In this document: in pieces, positions 15,276 through 23,449 of the stretch
Layout: each line of letters starts with the position of its first letter
Numbering within the stretch: position 1 is the first letter of the stretch
Assembly (NCBI GenBank): GCA_022573285.1
Contig: JACZUF010000004.1
Span: 1 to 40,038, forward strand
DNA length: 40,038 nt
Direction: 5' to 3'
Source of the DNA: Chloroflexota bacterium
Lineage (GTDB): Bacteria > Chloroflexota > Dehalococcoidia > Lucifugimonadales > UBA3495
Made by a program: the position numbers and the translations under genes
Notes under the pieces: generated by a model
The model's input: the letters and a program-made list of their open reading frames with translations, nothing else
The model's database searches: none
Told to the model about the DNA's origin: nothing

Positions 15276-16517
15276 ATGCCCCGGTATTCGATCAACGAGC
15301 CGCGATTTAACCAGACATTGGAGGAACTTGGCCACCTTGGCGAAAGCCCCGACGGCATGGACCGCGTCGCCTATTCCCCGGCGGACATTGCCGGACGAGA
15401 GTACACCGTCAAGCTGATGCGGGAAGCCGGTCTCGAGACCCGAATCGACACAGCGGGCAACATAATTGGACTCAGGGCCGGTTCCGACGACAGTCTATCG
15501 GCCATCGCCCTGGGCTCTCACACCGACACCGTTCCGAAAGGCGGCAAATACGACGGCGCACTGGGGGTCATGGCCGCCATCGAGGTCGTGCGGACTCTGC
15601 AAGAGCAGGGCCACCGCACCCGCCATCCAGTAGAGGTGATCAACTTCACCAACGAAGAGGGCACCCGGTTCCACCGCTGGCTGGTGGGCAGCCGCTCCAT
15701 GGCCGGCCAACTGGAACAAGAAGACCTCGACGCCGTGGACGACGACGGTTACGGCCTGGGCCCCTGCCTGGCCGACATCGGAGGGAACATCTCCCGGATC
15801 GGCGAGGCTGCCCGTAACCCCGGCGAACTGGCCGCCTACTTCGAACTACACATCGAGCAGGGGCCCAACCTCTACCAGTCCGGCACGCCCATCGGCGTGG
15901 TCACGGGGATCACCGGCCGGGCCGTGTTCGAGGTCGAGATCGAGGGCAAGGCCAACCACGCAGGGACCACACCGATGTCAACGCGGCGCGACGCCCTGGT
16001 CAGCGCCTCCAAGCTGGTCCTGGCCATCCAGAAGATGGCCGCCGAACAGGAGATCTGCCGGGTATCGACCGTGGGTTCGATCAAGGCCATTCCCAACGCC
16101 GTAAATGTCATCCCCGGGAACGCCAGCATCGGCCTGGAGTTCCGGGACACGGACATGGAAGCCCTGGCCGCCGCCGAGCAGGAACTGCGCCGGATCACCG
16201 GCCAGGCTGCGGTCAACGACGGCGTAGACATTGAAGTCAACCGCCACCGTTTTACTTCCTCGGTCCCGATCAAGCCGGAGATGCAGGCCTTGGTGGCCGA
16301 GGCTGCTGTGAACTGCGGCCTGGCATGGGAGCCTCTGCCCAGCGGCGCCGGTCACGACGCCCAGGCCGTGGCTGCCATCGCCCCGGTCGCCATGCTCTTC
16401 GTGCCCAGCGTCGCCGGCATCAGCCACTCGCCCGAGGAATACTCGACGCCCGAAGATTGCGCCAACGGCGCGCAGGTCTTATTAGAGTTATTGCTGTTGG
16501 CTGACGACCGTCTCTGA
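15276..16517 (+). CDS. M20-family amidohydrolase (N-carbamoyl-L-amino acid hydrolase / allantoate amidohydrolase type)
   Basis: A 413-residue dinuclear metal hydrolase. Metal ligands are visible as His82 (LGSHTDTVPKGGKYDG), Asp93, Glu127/Glu128 (FTNEEGTRF) and His192 (FELHIEQGP). The dimerisation lid holds ITGRAVFEVEIEGKANHAGT, and the C-terminal HSPEEYS supplies the last ligand. This pattern is specific for the N-carbamoyl-L-amino acid hydrolase/allantoate amidohydrolase/beta-ureidopropionase group, which removes carbamoyl groups and releases ammonia. The exact substrate cannot be fixed. Its presence beside a cyclase-family protein and a DAO flavoenzyme suggests scavenging of nitrogenous organics. 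Confidence 0.9.
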   Translation: MPRYSINEPRFNQTLEELGHLGESPDGMDRVAYSPADIAGREYTVKLMREAGLETRIDTAGNIIGLRAGSDDSLSAIALGSHTDTVPKGGKYDGALGVMAAIEVVRTLQEQGHRTRHPVEVINFTNEEGTRFHRWLVGSRSMAGQLEQEDLDAVDDDGYGLGPCLADIGGNISRIGEAARNPGELAAYFELHIEQGPNLYQSGTPIGVVTGITGRAVFEVEIEGKANHAGTTPMSTRRDALVSASKLVLAIQKMAAEQEICRVSTVGSIKAIPNAVNVIPGNASIGLEFRDTDMEALAAAEQELRRITGQAAVNDGVDIEVNRHRFTSSVPIKPEMQALVAEAAVNCGLAWEPLPSGAGHDAQAVAAIAPVAMLFVPSVAGISHSPEEYSTPEDCANGAQVLLELLLLADDRL

Positions 16518-16593
16518 CCTATGATGATGGAACTACTGCCGCCGGCCCCTTCTAACCCGTGCCCGCCATCACACAACATTACGAGGTCCTAGG

Positions 16594-17028
16594 ATGAAGT
16601 TATCCGGCTCCTACGAGTTCAACGCCACCCCCGAGAAGGTTTGGCAGACCCTGACCGACCCCCAGTCCCTCTCCGCCTGCATCCCCGGCTGCGAAAAGAT
16701 GGAGGCGCTGGGCAACGATGAGTACTCGGCCACCGTGACCGTGTCGATGGGGCCCATCCGCAGCAAGTTCGACGCCACGGTCAAGATGGTGGATATGAAA
16801 CCATACGAGTCCTACAGCTTGATCATCGAGGGCAAAGGCCCCTCTGGCTTCGTCCGGGGGGAGTCCCAGGTCAGGTTGACCGCTGACAATGGAAAGACCA
16901 CCGTGAACGTGGACACCGAATCCTCCTCAGGGGGCCTGCTGGCCAGAGTAGGACAACGGATGATGGAGAGCTTCGCCAGGTCCATGATGGACCGCTTCTT
17001 CACCTGCCTGCAGCAGTCGATTAAATAG
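16594..17028 (+). CDS. CoxG-like SRPBCC family protein
   Basis: A 144-residue protein beginning MKLSGSYEFNATPEKVWQTL with the DPQSLSACIPGCEKMEALGN segment typical of the carbon-monoxide-dehydrogenase subunit G (CoxG) branch of the START/SRPBCC fold. CoxG-like proteins help anchor or assemble molybdenum hydroxylases at the membrane. No cox structural genes are present in this window, so the linkage to a molybdenum enzyme is only inferred from the family. The C-terminal helix (LARVGQRMMESFARSMMDRF) is amphipathic, as in CoxG. It lies between the M20 hydrolase and the cyclase gene, same strand. Confidence 0.85.
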   Translation: MKLSGSYEFNATPEKVWQTLTDPQSLSACIPGCEKMEALGNDEYSATVTVSMGPIRSKFDATVKMVDMKPYESYSLIIEGKGPSGFVRGESQVRLTADNGKTTVNVDTESSSGGLLARVGQRMMESFARSMMDRFFTCLQQSIK

Positions 17029-17129
17029 GCCGTCTACCAGGCCGGGCAATTGCGCCGCCTTGTGGGCTTTGCTATCGTGTCCGCGAACCGGGATCGGACC
17101 GGATTAACCAGCCGGATAACGGGGGGAAC

Positions 17130-18047
17130 ATGGAGCGACGCGTACCAACCAAAGAGGAAGTCCTGGCATACCTGAAGGAAGACCGGAACTGGGGCCGTTG
17201 GGGCAACGACGATCAAGTTGGCGCGGTGAACATGGTCACCCCGGAAAAGCGGCTCGCCGCCGCAGGGACGGTCAAGTCGGGCCGGGCGGTCTCTCTCAGC
17301 CGGGAATTTCCCAAGACACCGGCGCCAAATAACCCAACCCCGGCCCATCACTACATGAAAAAGGTCTTCCGCAGCGAGACTGCGGGCTTCTCCGCCGACT
17401 ACTACGGAATCTCCTACCACGGCACCGCCACCACGCACCTGGACGCCCTCTGCCACGTGTGGGATGAGAACGGCATGTGGAACGGCCGCAAGCACGAAGA
17501 CACCATCACCATGGACGGCGCGGTCTGGGGGTCGGTGGAGCACTGGAAAGAGGGCATCATCACCCGGGGCGTGCTGCTGGACGTTCCCAAATTCCGGGGC
17601 GTGCCCTACGTGACCATGGAGGCCCCGGTCCACGGCTGGGAGTTGGAGGACATCGCCAAGGCCCAGGGTGTTGAGATGGCGCCGGGCGACGCGCTGGTGG
17701 TCTACAGCGGCCGGGAGAAGTGGAATGAGGACGGCAACCCTCTCTGGGGTGGAGACCCGGCCGAACGGCCCGGACTGCACGCCTCCTGCCTTAAGTTCAT
17801 CCGCGAGTCCGATTGCTGCCTGCTGGTCTGGGACATGATGGACTTTACTCCCAACGGCTACGACCTGGCCTGGTCGGTCCACGGCTCCATCTTCGCCTAC
17901 GGCATCGGCCTGCTGGACAACGCGCTATTGCAACCCCTGGCGGAGGCCTGCGCCGAAGAGGGCCGCTACGAGTTCCTCATCACCGTCAATCCCCTGCGGG
18001 TCGTCGGCGGCACCGGCTCCCCCGTCAACCCCGTAGCGATTCTTTAG
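17130..18047 (+). CDS. Cyclase family protein (kynurenine-formamidase-like metal hydrolase)
   Basis: A 305-residue protein of the putative cyclase family. The metal-binding motif is HGTATTHLDALCH, with His97, His103, Asp105 and His109. The usual HxGTHxDxPxH spacing is retained with an extra residue. The C-terminal part contains the W-D-M-M-D-F and W-S-V-H-G-S-I-F-A-Y-G-I-G-L-L-D-N segments seen in the longer environmental members. Such enzymes hydrolyse N-formylkynurenine, isatin or related amide and lactam bonds using a divalent metal. Start at ATG with GGGGG upstream. The substrate is not readable. Confidence 0.87.
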   Translation: MERRVPTKEEVLAYLKEDRNWGRWGNDDQVGAVNMVTPEKRLAAAGTVKSGRAVSLSREFPKTPAPNNPTPAHHYMKKVFRSETAGFSADYYGISYHGTATTHLDALCHVWDENGMWNGRKHEDTITMDGAVWGSVEHWKEGIITRGVLLDVPKFRGVPYVTMEAPVHGWELEDIAKAQGVEMAPGDALVVYSGREKWNEDGNPLWGGDPAERPGLHASCLKFIRESDCCLLVWDMMDFTPNGYDLAWSVHGSIFAYGIGLLDNALLQPLAEACAEEGRYEFLITVNPLRVVGGTGSPVNPVAIL

Positions 18048-18092
18048 AAAGCAGCCAGGCAAATACGGTCAAATCAAACAGCCGAATACGAC

Positions 18093-18127
18093 TGTAGGGG
18101 CACGGTCCCGAAGGAACCGGGATGCCC
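18093..18127. repeat. REP-like inverted repeat, long form
   Basis: TGTAGGGGCACGGTCCCG, then AAGGAACCGGGATGCCCC, forms an imperfect hairpin with an outer GGGGCA/TGCCCC stem. A longer, more perfect sister lies at 25052-25089. This is the extended version of the TCCCGAT palindrome family. Confidence 0.7.
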
Positions 18128-18149
18128 CATCCGCAGTTACAGTACCCCG

Positions 18150-18187
18150 AAAAAACAGACCGGCAGGAGCGAAATCCTGCCGGTCTG
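18150..18187 (-). terminator. Intrinsic terminator of the tubulin-like gene
   Basis: CAGACCGGCAGGA (18156-18168) and TCCTGCCGGTCTG (18175-18187) form a perfect 13-bp stem with a 6-nt loop. The minus strand then runs into six Ts. It serves the gene ending at 18226, and possibly the convergent cyclase transcript. Confidence 0.9.
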
Positions 18188-18225
18188 CCGTTCCCTGCCT
18201 GTAGGGTAATTTGCGCTGGCTGTGC

Positions 18226-19347
18226 CTAGATGATAGAAGGCTCCACCACGCCTTCGCTGACCGCATGGTGGTTCGACGGCGCAGAACCGTTCAACTCCTG
18301 CACCCGCTTCCGCATCTGGTCCATACGCGTGAAGTCGGTGATGCCGGAAACCAGGGTGATCGCCGACAGATACTTGGTCCGGCGGTCCGGATAATCGCCG
18401 TAACGCACCTTGCCCACGGTGGTCAGCTCCTCAAGCCTGGCCCTGCCCACCGATATCGCCTGGGTGAATAGATGCTCCGGCCTGCCGTGGACGATGAGCG
18501 ATGCCGCCCGGGCCCCCGACACGTCCGCTGGGAAGGTGAGGGAGCTCTTCGCAACGCTCCTTTCGATGATGTCTTCCAGCTCATGGGTGCCAGGTTCCAT
18601 ACCATTCCGCCAGAACTGGGACTTTATCTTGATCTCCTCGGCGCAGTGGCCGATGGTCGAGACGTCGCCGATGAGCCCCAAGGTGGCTTTGATCTCCGAC
18701 GAACTGAACACTTCCTGGGGCGGAGGGCGGATCTCCCCCGCGCTGAGAATGGTGGTGAGGGTCTGGGCCAGGTTCTCGTTGACCCGTCGGAACATGCTCT
18801 CCACCGACTCCCGGGTCACGTGGGGCCGCTCGTATTGCTGGTTGTCCACCAACAGGATGTTGTTGAAATAATGGTTCCAGAGCTCGAAGCTCTTAACGGT
18901 GTTCGAAAGGTTGAGCGCCTCTTTTTCGTTGGGCATTCCGGCCACCGAAGGCACCACGCCGATACCGTAGACCGGGATGTGCTTGTACACCTTCTTCAAC
19001 TCGTTGGCCAGGACGAAGCTGCCTCCGGCGCCCGTTCCGCCGCCCAGCCCGGCCACGATCCAGATCACTTCTGGGTCCCGTTTCCGAACTATGGCGTCGA
19101 TCGAGTCCATCATTTGGGCCAGCGACTTTTCGGCGATGCTGGCTCCCAGGTCGATGTCCGAACCAACCCCCCGTCCCCGCAGGGCGTACTTCCCGATCAG
19201 GATCTTTTCGCGGATATACCGCAAGCCGGAAAGGTCGGCCTCTTCGGTGTTGATTGCCATGGCGCTGTAAAGGCGGCGGTTCATTCCCATCAGGGAATTG
19301 GCTATCTTGCCCCCTGCCTGTCCGAAACCGATCCAAAATACTCTCAT
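18226..19347 (-). CDS. Tubulin/FtsZ-superfamily GTPase, CetZ-like
   Basis: A 373-residue protein with a clear tubulin-superfamily GTPase domain: N-terminal IGFGQAGGK (residues 6-14), GRGVGSD near 58-64, and the tubulin signature GLGGGTGAGG at 100-109. It is not cell-division FtsZ: the T7-loop catalytic region that in FtsZ reads NxDxxD appears here as FSSSEIKATLG, lacking the usual Asp pair, and no FtsZ C-terminal tail is present. The GFGQAGGK start resembles archaeal CetZ proteins, which affect cell shape and motility. Polymer formation and GTPase activity are inference. It is monocistronic with its own terminator. Its neighbours do not include ftsA or the division cluster. Confidence 0.85.
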   Translation of the reverse strand: MRVFWIGFGQAGGKIANSLMGMNRRLYSAMAINTEEADLSGLRYIREKILIGKYALRGRGVGSDIDLGASIAEKSLAQMMDSIDAIVRKRDPEVIWIVAGLGGGTGAGGSFVLANELKKVYKHIPVYGIGVVPSVAGMPNEKEALNLSNTVKSFELWNHYFNNILLVDNQQYERPHVTRESVESMFRRVNENLAQTLTTILSAGEIRPPPQEVFSSSEIKATLGLIGDVSTIGHCAEEIKIKSQFWRNGMEPGTHELEDIIERSVAKSSLTFPADVSGARAASLIVHGRPEHLFTQAISVGRARLEELTTVGKVRYGDYPDRRTKYLSAITLVSGITDFTRMDQMRKRVQELNGSAPSNHHAVSEGVVEPSII

Positions 19348-19486
19348 CTTTCCCTACCTCCGGTGTCGGCCCCCTCCAGCCAAGGCTGGCCAGACCGCAC
19401 ATCTATCTGCGGACTCTCACGGCGCCGGGCCGGCGCATGGGCCTGGCCCCCGTTTAATCACTGTTCACGGACCGAAGCCCGCTGGT

Positions 19487-19678
19487 CTAATAGTCCCGGT
19501 CAACGTCGCCGATGGAGTTCTGGAACTCCTTGCCTTCATGGCAGATCTGGCATTCTCCCCAGCTGATTGGTCCATTGGCCGGCTCGATGACCCAATGGTG
19601 CCGGCAGGTTGGCTCGGTCTGCTCTTCGAGCACCGCCTGAGCCGCCGCGTTTTCCACTAAGTCTTTCTCGATTACCAT
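19487..19678 (-). CDS. Small zinc-knuckle-like protein (63 aa)
   Basis: A 63-residue protein starting at the ATG 19678-19676, chosen over an upstream start because GGAGG lies just before it on the minus strand. Cys25-x-His27-His28 and Cys43-x2-Cys46-His47 (CRHHW ... CQICHEG) are probable zinc ligands, with a W-V-I-E-P-A-N-G-P strand between them. Small proteins of this look occur repeatedly in Chloroflexota genomes, but I know of no demonstrated function. It lies just upstream of the tubulin-like gene on the same strand, 139 bp away. Confidence 0.7.
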   Translation of the reverse strand: MVIEKDLVENAAAQAVLEEQTEPTCRHHWVIEPANGPISWGECQICHEGKEFQNSIGDVDRDY

Positions 19679-20106
19679 GATCAACCTCCAAGGTGGGGCG
19701 TGTCCCCACGCCAGTGCGACGGGCCGTGTACGACCCAAATATTGCAAGCGGTGCTGTGTTTAAAAGGGCCGGCGAGCCGTGTCCCTTTCCACCGCCTTAT
19801 GTCCTTTGACGTTACTTACCGCGCGGCCTTTATGTCAATGGAATTTGATACTATTTTTAATCAATTTTAAAACTTTAACCAATATACAGGTGTGCCCGGC
19901 TTGTTTACCGTTAAAAAACCCCGTCAACAACAAGCGGGTCATCGCCAAATCCACTAAACCCCTTTCGGTCAAATCGAATCCCGGCGCCAAGCTCGACATC
20001 AAGGTCCCGGTCCCCGTTCCCACGGCCCCGCCGCCACTGGTGTAACCTATACCCGCCCCTGGGCCGGCGGCCATACAAAAGCCAACGCCATACTGAGGTG
20101 AGCAAG
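19679..20106. other. AT-rich intergenic region between divergent genes
   Basis: This gap of about 430 bp separates the minus-strand zinc-knuckle gene and the plus-strand response regulator. Around 19830-19890 it is unusually AT-rich for the window (TTTTTAATCAATTTTAAAAC), a likely site for promoters. A proline-rich open stretch (about 19888-20045) ending VPVPVPTAPPPLV is visible but has no good start codon or Shine-Dalgarno sequence. I do not annotate it as a gene. Confidence 0.4.
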
Positions 20107-20766
20107 ATGGCATCGAAGGACAAACTGAAGATCCTGATCGTCGACGACCATGACATTGTCCGTAAGGGGCTGGCCATGCTGGTGTCCCGTCAAGAGGACC
20201 TCTCCGTTGTCGCCGAGGCCGGAACCGTTGCCGAGGCCGTGGAAAAAGCCCGCGCTTCCGTCCCCGACGTGGTGGTGATGGACATCCGCCTGCCCGACGG
20301 CTCCGGCATCGAGGCCTGCCGCGAGATACGCGACGAGAACGCCGACATCAAAGTCCTGATGCTGACCTCCTATAGCGACGAGGAAGCCGTGATGGGCTCC
20401 ATCATGGCCGGGGCCTCCGGTTATCTGCTGAAGGAGATCCGCTCCCAGGAGATAGTCGACGCCATCCGCCGGGTGGGCTCCGGCCAGTCGCTATTGGACC
20501 CGGCCGTCACCGCCAGCGTCCTGGAACGCGTGCGCCGGGGCAAAGAAGAAGATGTTCTGGCCCAGTTGACCGAGCAGGAGCAGAAGATCCTGGAGTTGAT
20601 CGCCGAAGGCCAGACCAACCGGGAGATTGCGGGCCAGATCAACCTGAGCGACAAGACGGTCAAGAACTACGTGAGCAACATCCTGGGCAAGCTGGAGGTG
20701 TCCCGCCGGTCTCAAGCGGCGGCTTTCCTGGCTGAGCGCCGGGCGCGCCGGGACTACAACGCATGA
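20107..20766 (+). CDS. NarL/LuxR-type response regulator (DevR-like)
   Basis: A 219-residue two-domain regulator from the ATG at 20107, which has GAGGTG 6 nt upstream. A GTG three codons earlier is less likely. The receiver has Asp13-Asp14, the phospho-acceptor Asp59 (VVMDIRLPDG), LTSY and a conserved Lys in YLLKE. The C-terminal LuxR helix-turn-helix reads LTEQEQKILELIAEGQTNRE followed by KTVKNYVSNILGKL. The linker and HTH resemble DevR/DosR. No sensor kinase is in the window, so the stimulus is unknown. It is followed by a terminator and then a receiver-only protein on the same strand, a possible signalling pair. Confidence 0.92.
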   Translation: MASKDKLKILIVDDHDIVRKGLAMLVSRQEDLSVVAEAGTVAEAVEKARASVPDVVVMDIRLPDGSGIEACREIRDENADIKVLMLTSYSDEEAVMGSIMAGASGYLLKEIRSQEIVDAIRRVGSGQSLLDPAVTASVLERVRRGKEEDVLAQLTEQEQKILELIAEGQTNREIAGQINLSDKTVKNYVSNILGKLEVSRRSQAAAFLAERRARRDYNA

Positions 20767-20799
20767 GGTAAACCCCGGCATACTTACCCCCGAATTCAA

Positions 20800-20837
20800 A
20801 GGGCCGAGCGGTTAACTCACCATTCGGCCCTCTTTTT
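20800..20837 (+). terminator. Intrinsic terminator after the DevR-like gene
   Basis: AGGGCCGA (20800-20807) pairs with TCGGCCCT (20824-20831) across a 16-nt loop, followed by CTTTTTA. It separates the two response-regulator genes, so the second should have its own promoter. Confidence 0.7.
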
Positions 20838-20930
20838 ATGCCCAACCGGCCTGCCGGAACGATTACTTCCGGCACTCTCGGCCCCAACTCCCTCGCTGTA
20901 ACGTGAAATTAGCCGTTTCGCGAAGTTGAT

Positions 20931-21314
20931 ATGAGTATCCGAATTTTTCTGGTCGACGAACACCGTTCCGTCATGGAAATCCTCGCCCGCCGCCTGGCGT
21001 CCATGCCCGGCCTGGACGTGGTTGGGTCCACCTCCGACAGCGAAGAGGCTATCCGTGACATCGCGGGACTCAGGCCGGACGTGGTGCTCATCGATACCAA
21101 GATGAAACAGGCGAACGGCATAGACATCTGCCGGCGGGTGTTGGCTACCGGCGAGCAGACTAAGGTCGCCGTCCTAACCTCCTACTTGGACCCCGATGAG
21201 CGGTGTCAGGCGCTCCAGGCCGGGGTGAATGGTTACCTCTTGAAGGACGTCGATACTGCCAATCTGGCCAACTGGATCAGGCTGGCGATCAACCGGAGCC
21301 AGGAGGACCCCTAA
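20931..21314 (+). CDS. Receiver-only response regulator
   Basis: A 127-residue single CheY-like receiver. The acidic pocket is Asp9-Glu10 (LVDEH), the phospho-acceptor Asp55 lies in VVLIDTKM, the switch Thr83 in VLTSY and the conserved Lys105 in YLLKD. No output domain follows, so it acts by protein contact or as a phosphate sink. The segment NGIDICRRV with a YLDPDERCQALQAGVNGYLL pattern is close to receivers of NarL-type regulators, so it could be the remnant of one. It follows the DevR-like gene by 164 bp across a terminator. Confidence 0.85.
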   Translation: MSIRIFLVDEHRSVMEILARRLASMPGLDVVGSTSDSEEAIRDIAGLRPDVVLIDTKMKQANGIDICRRVLATGEQTKVAVLTSYLDPDERCQALQAGVNGYLLKDVDTANLANWIRLAINRSQEDP

Positions 21315-21532
21315 ACTTGACCCCCGTCCTGGGCCATCGCCCCGGCCGCCGTTCAGCACTCCCAAAGTATCCGATCAGCCTGCACAGTCCCCACAAACGG
21401 CCCTTGAAAACCACAGTCTAAATCGTCAAGCTTATTGGGGTGACGCGCCTCTTCGAGCGCCGGGTTCCGGTGGCCCACCAAGATTCAAAGGGATAGCGGG
21501 CTCGGACATTCTGCACAGATTGGGAGGAATGC

Positions 21533-21877
21533 ATGAACAAGGTAGAAGCAATCATCAGACCGGAGAAGCTGAATGAAGTCAAGGATGCTTTGGCCGAGGT
21601 AGGCCTGATCGGTCTAAATGTCGTAAACGTCACCGGACGTGGCGCCCAGCGTGGGGTCACTGCGGGTGGCTCGCGGGGCGTGGGCCGGTATGAGATCGAC
21701 ATGCTGCCAAAGGTGAAGCTTGAGTTGGTGGTCCACGACGAAAACACCCAGAAGGCCGTCGATGTCATCGTCGAGCATGCCCGCACCGGCAATATCGGAG
21801 ACGGCAAGATATTCGTTTACCCGGTGGGCAACGCCATAAAAGTCCGGACAGGAGAGCAAGGCGAGGCGGCTTTGTAA
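21533..21877 (+). CDS. PII nitrogen-regulatory protein (GlnB/GlnK family)
   Basis: A 114-residue PII protein with the N-terminal MNKVEAIIRPEKLNEVKDAL, the T-loop region (residues about 37-55) and the C-terminal nucleotide-binding TGNIGDGKIFVYPV and R-T-G-E segments. PII trimers bind ATP/ADP and 2-oxoglutarate and regulate nitrogen enzymes and transporters. The T-loop is two residues longer than in E. coli GlnB and glycine-rich (GVTAGGSRGVGRY). The uridylylation tyrosine corresponds to Tyr53. Gln39, which contacts 2-oxoglutarate, is retained. There is a strong GGGAGGA Shine-Dalgarno. No amtB or glnA is adjacent, so its target is not apparent. Confidence 0.93.
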   Translation: MNKVEAIIRPEKLNEVKDALAEVGLIGLNVVNVTGRGAQRGVTAGGSRGVGRYEIDMLPKVKLELVVHDENTQKAVDVIVEHARTGNIGDGKIFVYPVGNAIKVRTGEQGEAAL

Positions 21878-21944
21878 ACCTCCGTGTTGGGCGTCTGCCG
21901 CCCCAGGGGCACCGTGCCCCGCGGACATCATAAAGGCTGGCGGC

Positions 21945-21975
21945 AGACCATATATCCCAGACCATATATGATAAT
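21945..21975 (+). promoter_or_regulatory. Direct repeat and -10-like element ahead of the cytochrome gene
   Basis: AGACCATATAT occurs twice, at 21945-21955 and 21959-21969, and the second copy runs into GATAAT (21970-21975). The 14-bp spacing is too close to a helical turn and a third to be obviously an activator site. No good -35 element is seen. It is a candidate operator or promoter for the gene at 22144. Confidence 0.3.
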
Positions 21976-22143
21976 TGTGAAGATTCCCGGCGGAAACCCG
22001 GATTGGTGGTGGAAAGGCTGACCGGCTGAGCAGGTAACGGGGCCCATAGGCGCCATGTGGTCCCTTGTCGGTTGCAATGAGAGATTCGCCCGGGGACACA
22101 TGAGTCTTCGAAATGCGAACCTTAAAAATCGTGAAAGGACTGC

Positions 22144-23025
22144 GTGGACCGTATGAAACCATGGGAAATTTTGGGCCTGATAGCCGGTCTGGTCTTGATG
22201 GTCGCAGCCTGCGGCGGCATATACGGCGGGGACACACCTTCGGCCGTTCCAACATCAACTACGCCACCTACGGCCACCGCGTCTCCAACCCCGGCGTCGG
22301 AAGGACAGCGGTTATTCACGGCCTACGGATGCAGCGCTTGCCACGGACCAGAGGGACAGGGCAGCGCAATAGCGCCGGGGCTGGCCGGTCACACCGCCGG
22401 TCAGGTGAAGCGGCAGGCCCGGGCGCCATTGGGCCTCATGCCGGTGTTCCCGCCGTCCAAGATCTCCAACGCGGAACTCAGCCAGATCGCCGAGTACGTC
22501 GAATCGTTGGCGGGTGACCATGTCCACATGCGTACCACCGACCCTGGAGAGTCATTGGCCCAACACCATTGGATGACCCTGTTCGCATTGGAGGATGATT
22601 CCCCTGACGAGGCGGTCCACCACATAGACCACATAATCGAACAGGTAACAGGCGAGCATCTGTCCCAGATGAATCAGGCCAGAGAGGAGACGGAAGGGGG
22701 GCAACTACATGAAGCGATACACATCATCGAAAACATGCTGGCCGGCGTCCAAGTGGATGATTTAACGCCCTCCGAGATGCACGCCCGCCTGGCCCGTTCT
22801 TCGGTCCTGATCGACGACATCGACGGGGTGCTGCACCATCTGGACCACCTCATGGAAGCTCTGCGCGGCGACCCGGCCGTCGCCAGCCAGGTGGCGGAGA
22901 TCCGGGACCTGCTGGAATCAGGCGACATCAGCGATGCCGCCCACGAACTGGAAGAGCTCACGGGGAGGGCCCATGAAGAGGAGCACAAAGAGGAACAAGA
23001 TGACGGTGGCGGCCACGACCACTAG
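22144..23025 (+). CDS. Lipoprotein c-type cytochrome with long His-rich C-terminus
   Basis: A 293-residue exported protein. A lipoprotein signal ends at Cys23 (GLVLMVAACGG), followed by a Thr/Pro linker and one class I-like cytochrome c domain with the heme motif Cys63-Ser-Ala-Cys66-His67 (YGCSACHG) and a probable axial Met99 (LGLMPVF). The remaining 170 or so residues are not cytochrome: they are rich in His, Glu and Asp, mostly helical, with repeated H-H-x-D-H and H-L-D-H-L pieces, and they end in GGGHDH. A metal-binding or hemerythrin-like periplasmic role is possible, but I recognise no named family. The start is GTG 22144 because AAAGGA lies 4 nt before it; an ATG at 22153 also fits. Monocistronic. 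Confidence 0.82.
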   Translation: MDRMKPWEILGLIAGLVLMVAACGGIYGGDTPSAVPTSTTPPTATASPTPASEGQRLFTAYGCSACHGPEGQGSAIAPGLAGHTAGQVKRQARAPLGLMPVFPPSKISNAELSQIAEYVESLAGDHVHMRTTDPGESLAQHHWMTLFALEDDSPDEAVHHIDHIIEQVTGEHLSQMNQAREETEGGQLHEAIHIIENMLAGVQVDDLTPSEMHARLARSSVLIDDIDGVLHHLDHLMEALRGDPAVASQVAEIRDLLESGDISDAAHELEELTGRAHEEEHKEEQDDGGGHDH

Positions 23026-23189
23026 GGCTTAACTCATACGTAATATTCACAGAACCGTGACCTTAAAGTAACGCACCGTAATTGTTTCTCGTATAGGGTG
23101 GTGCCGGCGCAGAGCGGTAAACGATAACTTGGCCAAGGCGGAGGCCGGAGGCCCAGTCTCAGCGTCGATACACCCACGGAGGTGAGACC

Positions 23190-23396
23190 ATGTTCTGGCT
23201 CAAGAGCTGTCCCCGGTGCCACGGCGACCTGTACGGCAACTCTGACAACTACGGCCGTTACATCGAATGCTTCCAGTGCGGCCATTACCTGACCGCCGCC
23301 GAAGAGGCCGAATTGAGGTCCGGGAGCCTCCACGGCAAGACCAATACCCTCCCGCCAGTTGAGCCCGTCAGGGTTCTTGCCGAGGTAGCGGTCTAA
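23190..23396 (+). CDS. Small zinc-ribbon-like protein (68 aa)
   Basis: A 68-residue protein with two CxxC knuckles, Cys7-x2-Cys10 (CPRCHGDLYG) and Cys27-x2-Cys30 (ECFQCGHYL), spaced as in zinc ribbons. The C-terminus is unstructured and proline-bearing. Start at an ATG preceded by GGAGGTGAG, a strong Shine-Dalgarno. Similar small zinc ribbons often appear singly in Chloroflexota, but their function is unknown to me. It is followed by a hairpin at 23450-23476. Confidence 0.75.
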   Translation: MFWLKSCPRCHGDLYGNSDNYGRYIECFQCGHYLTAAEEAELRSGSLHGKTNTLPPVEPVRVLAEVAV

Positions 23397-23449
23397 AGAA
23401 CCGGCGGCCCGGCAGATCACACCAGACCGGCGGCCTGCTCCTCCCGTAA

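Noticed and set aside
19888..20045. Proline-rich small ORF ending VPVPVPTAPPPLV
   Set aside because: No start codon with a ribosome site, uneven composition, and an open frame on the other strand too; not supportable as a gene.
21878..22143. Riboswitch upstream of the cytochrome gene
   Set aside because: GC-rich stems can be drawn but no conserved motif of a known riboswitch class is visible.
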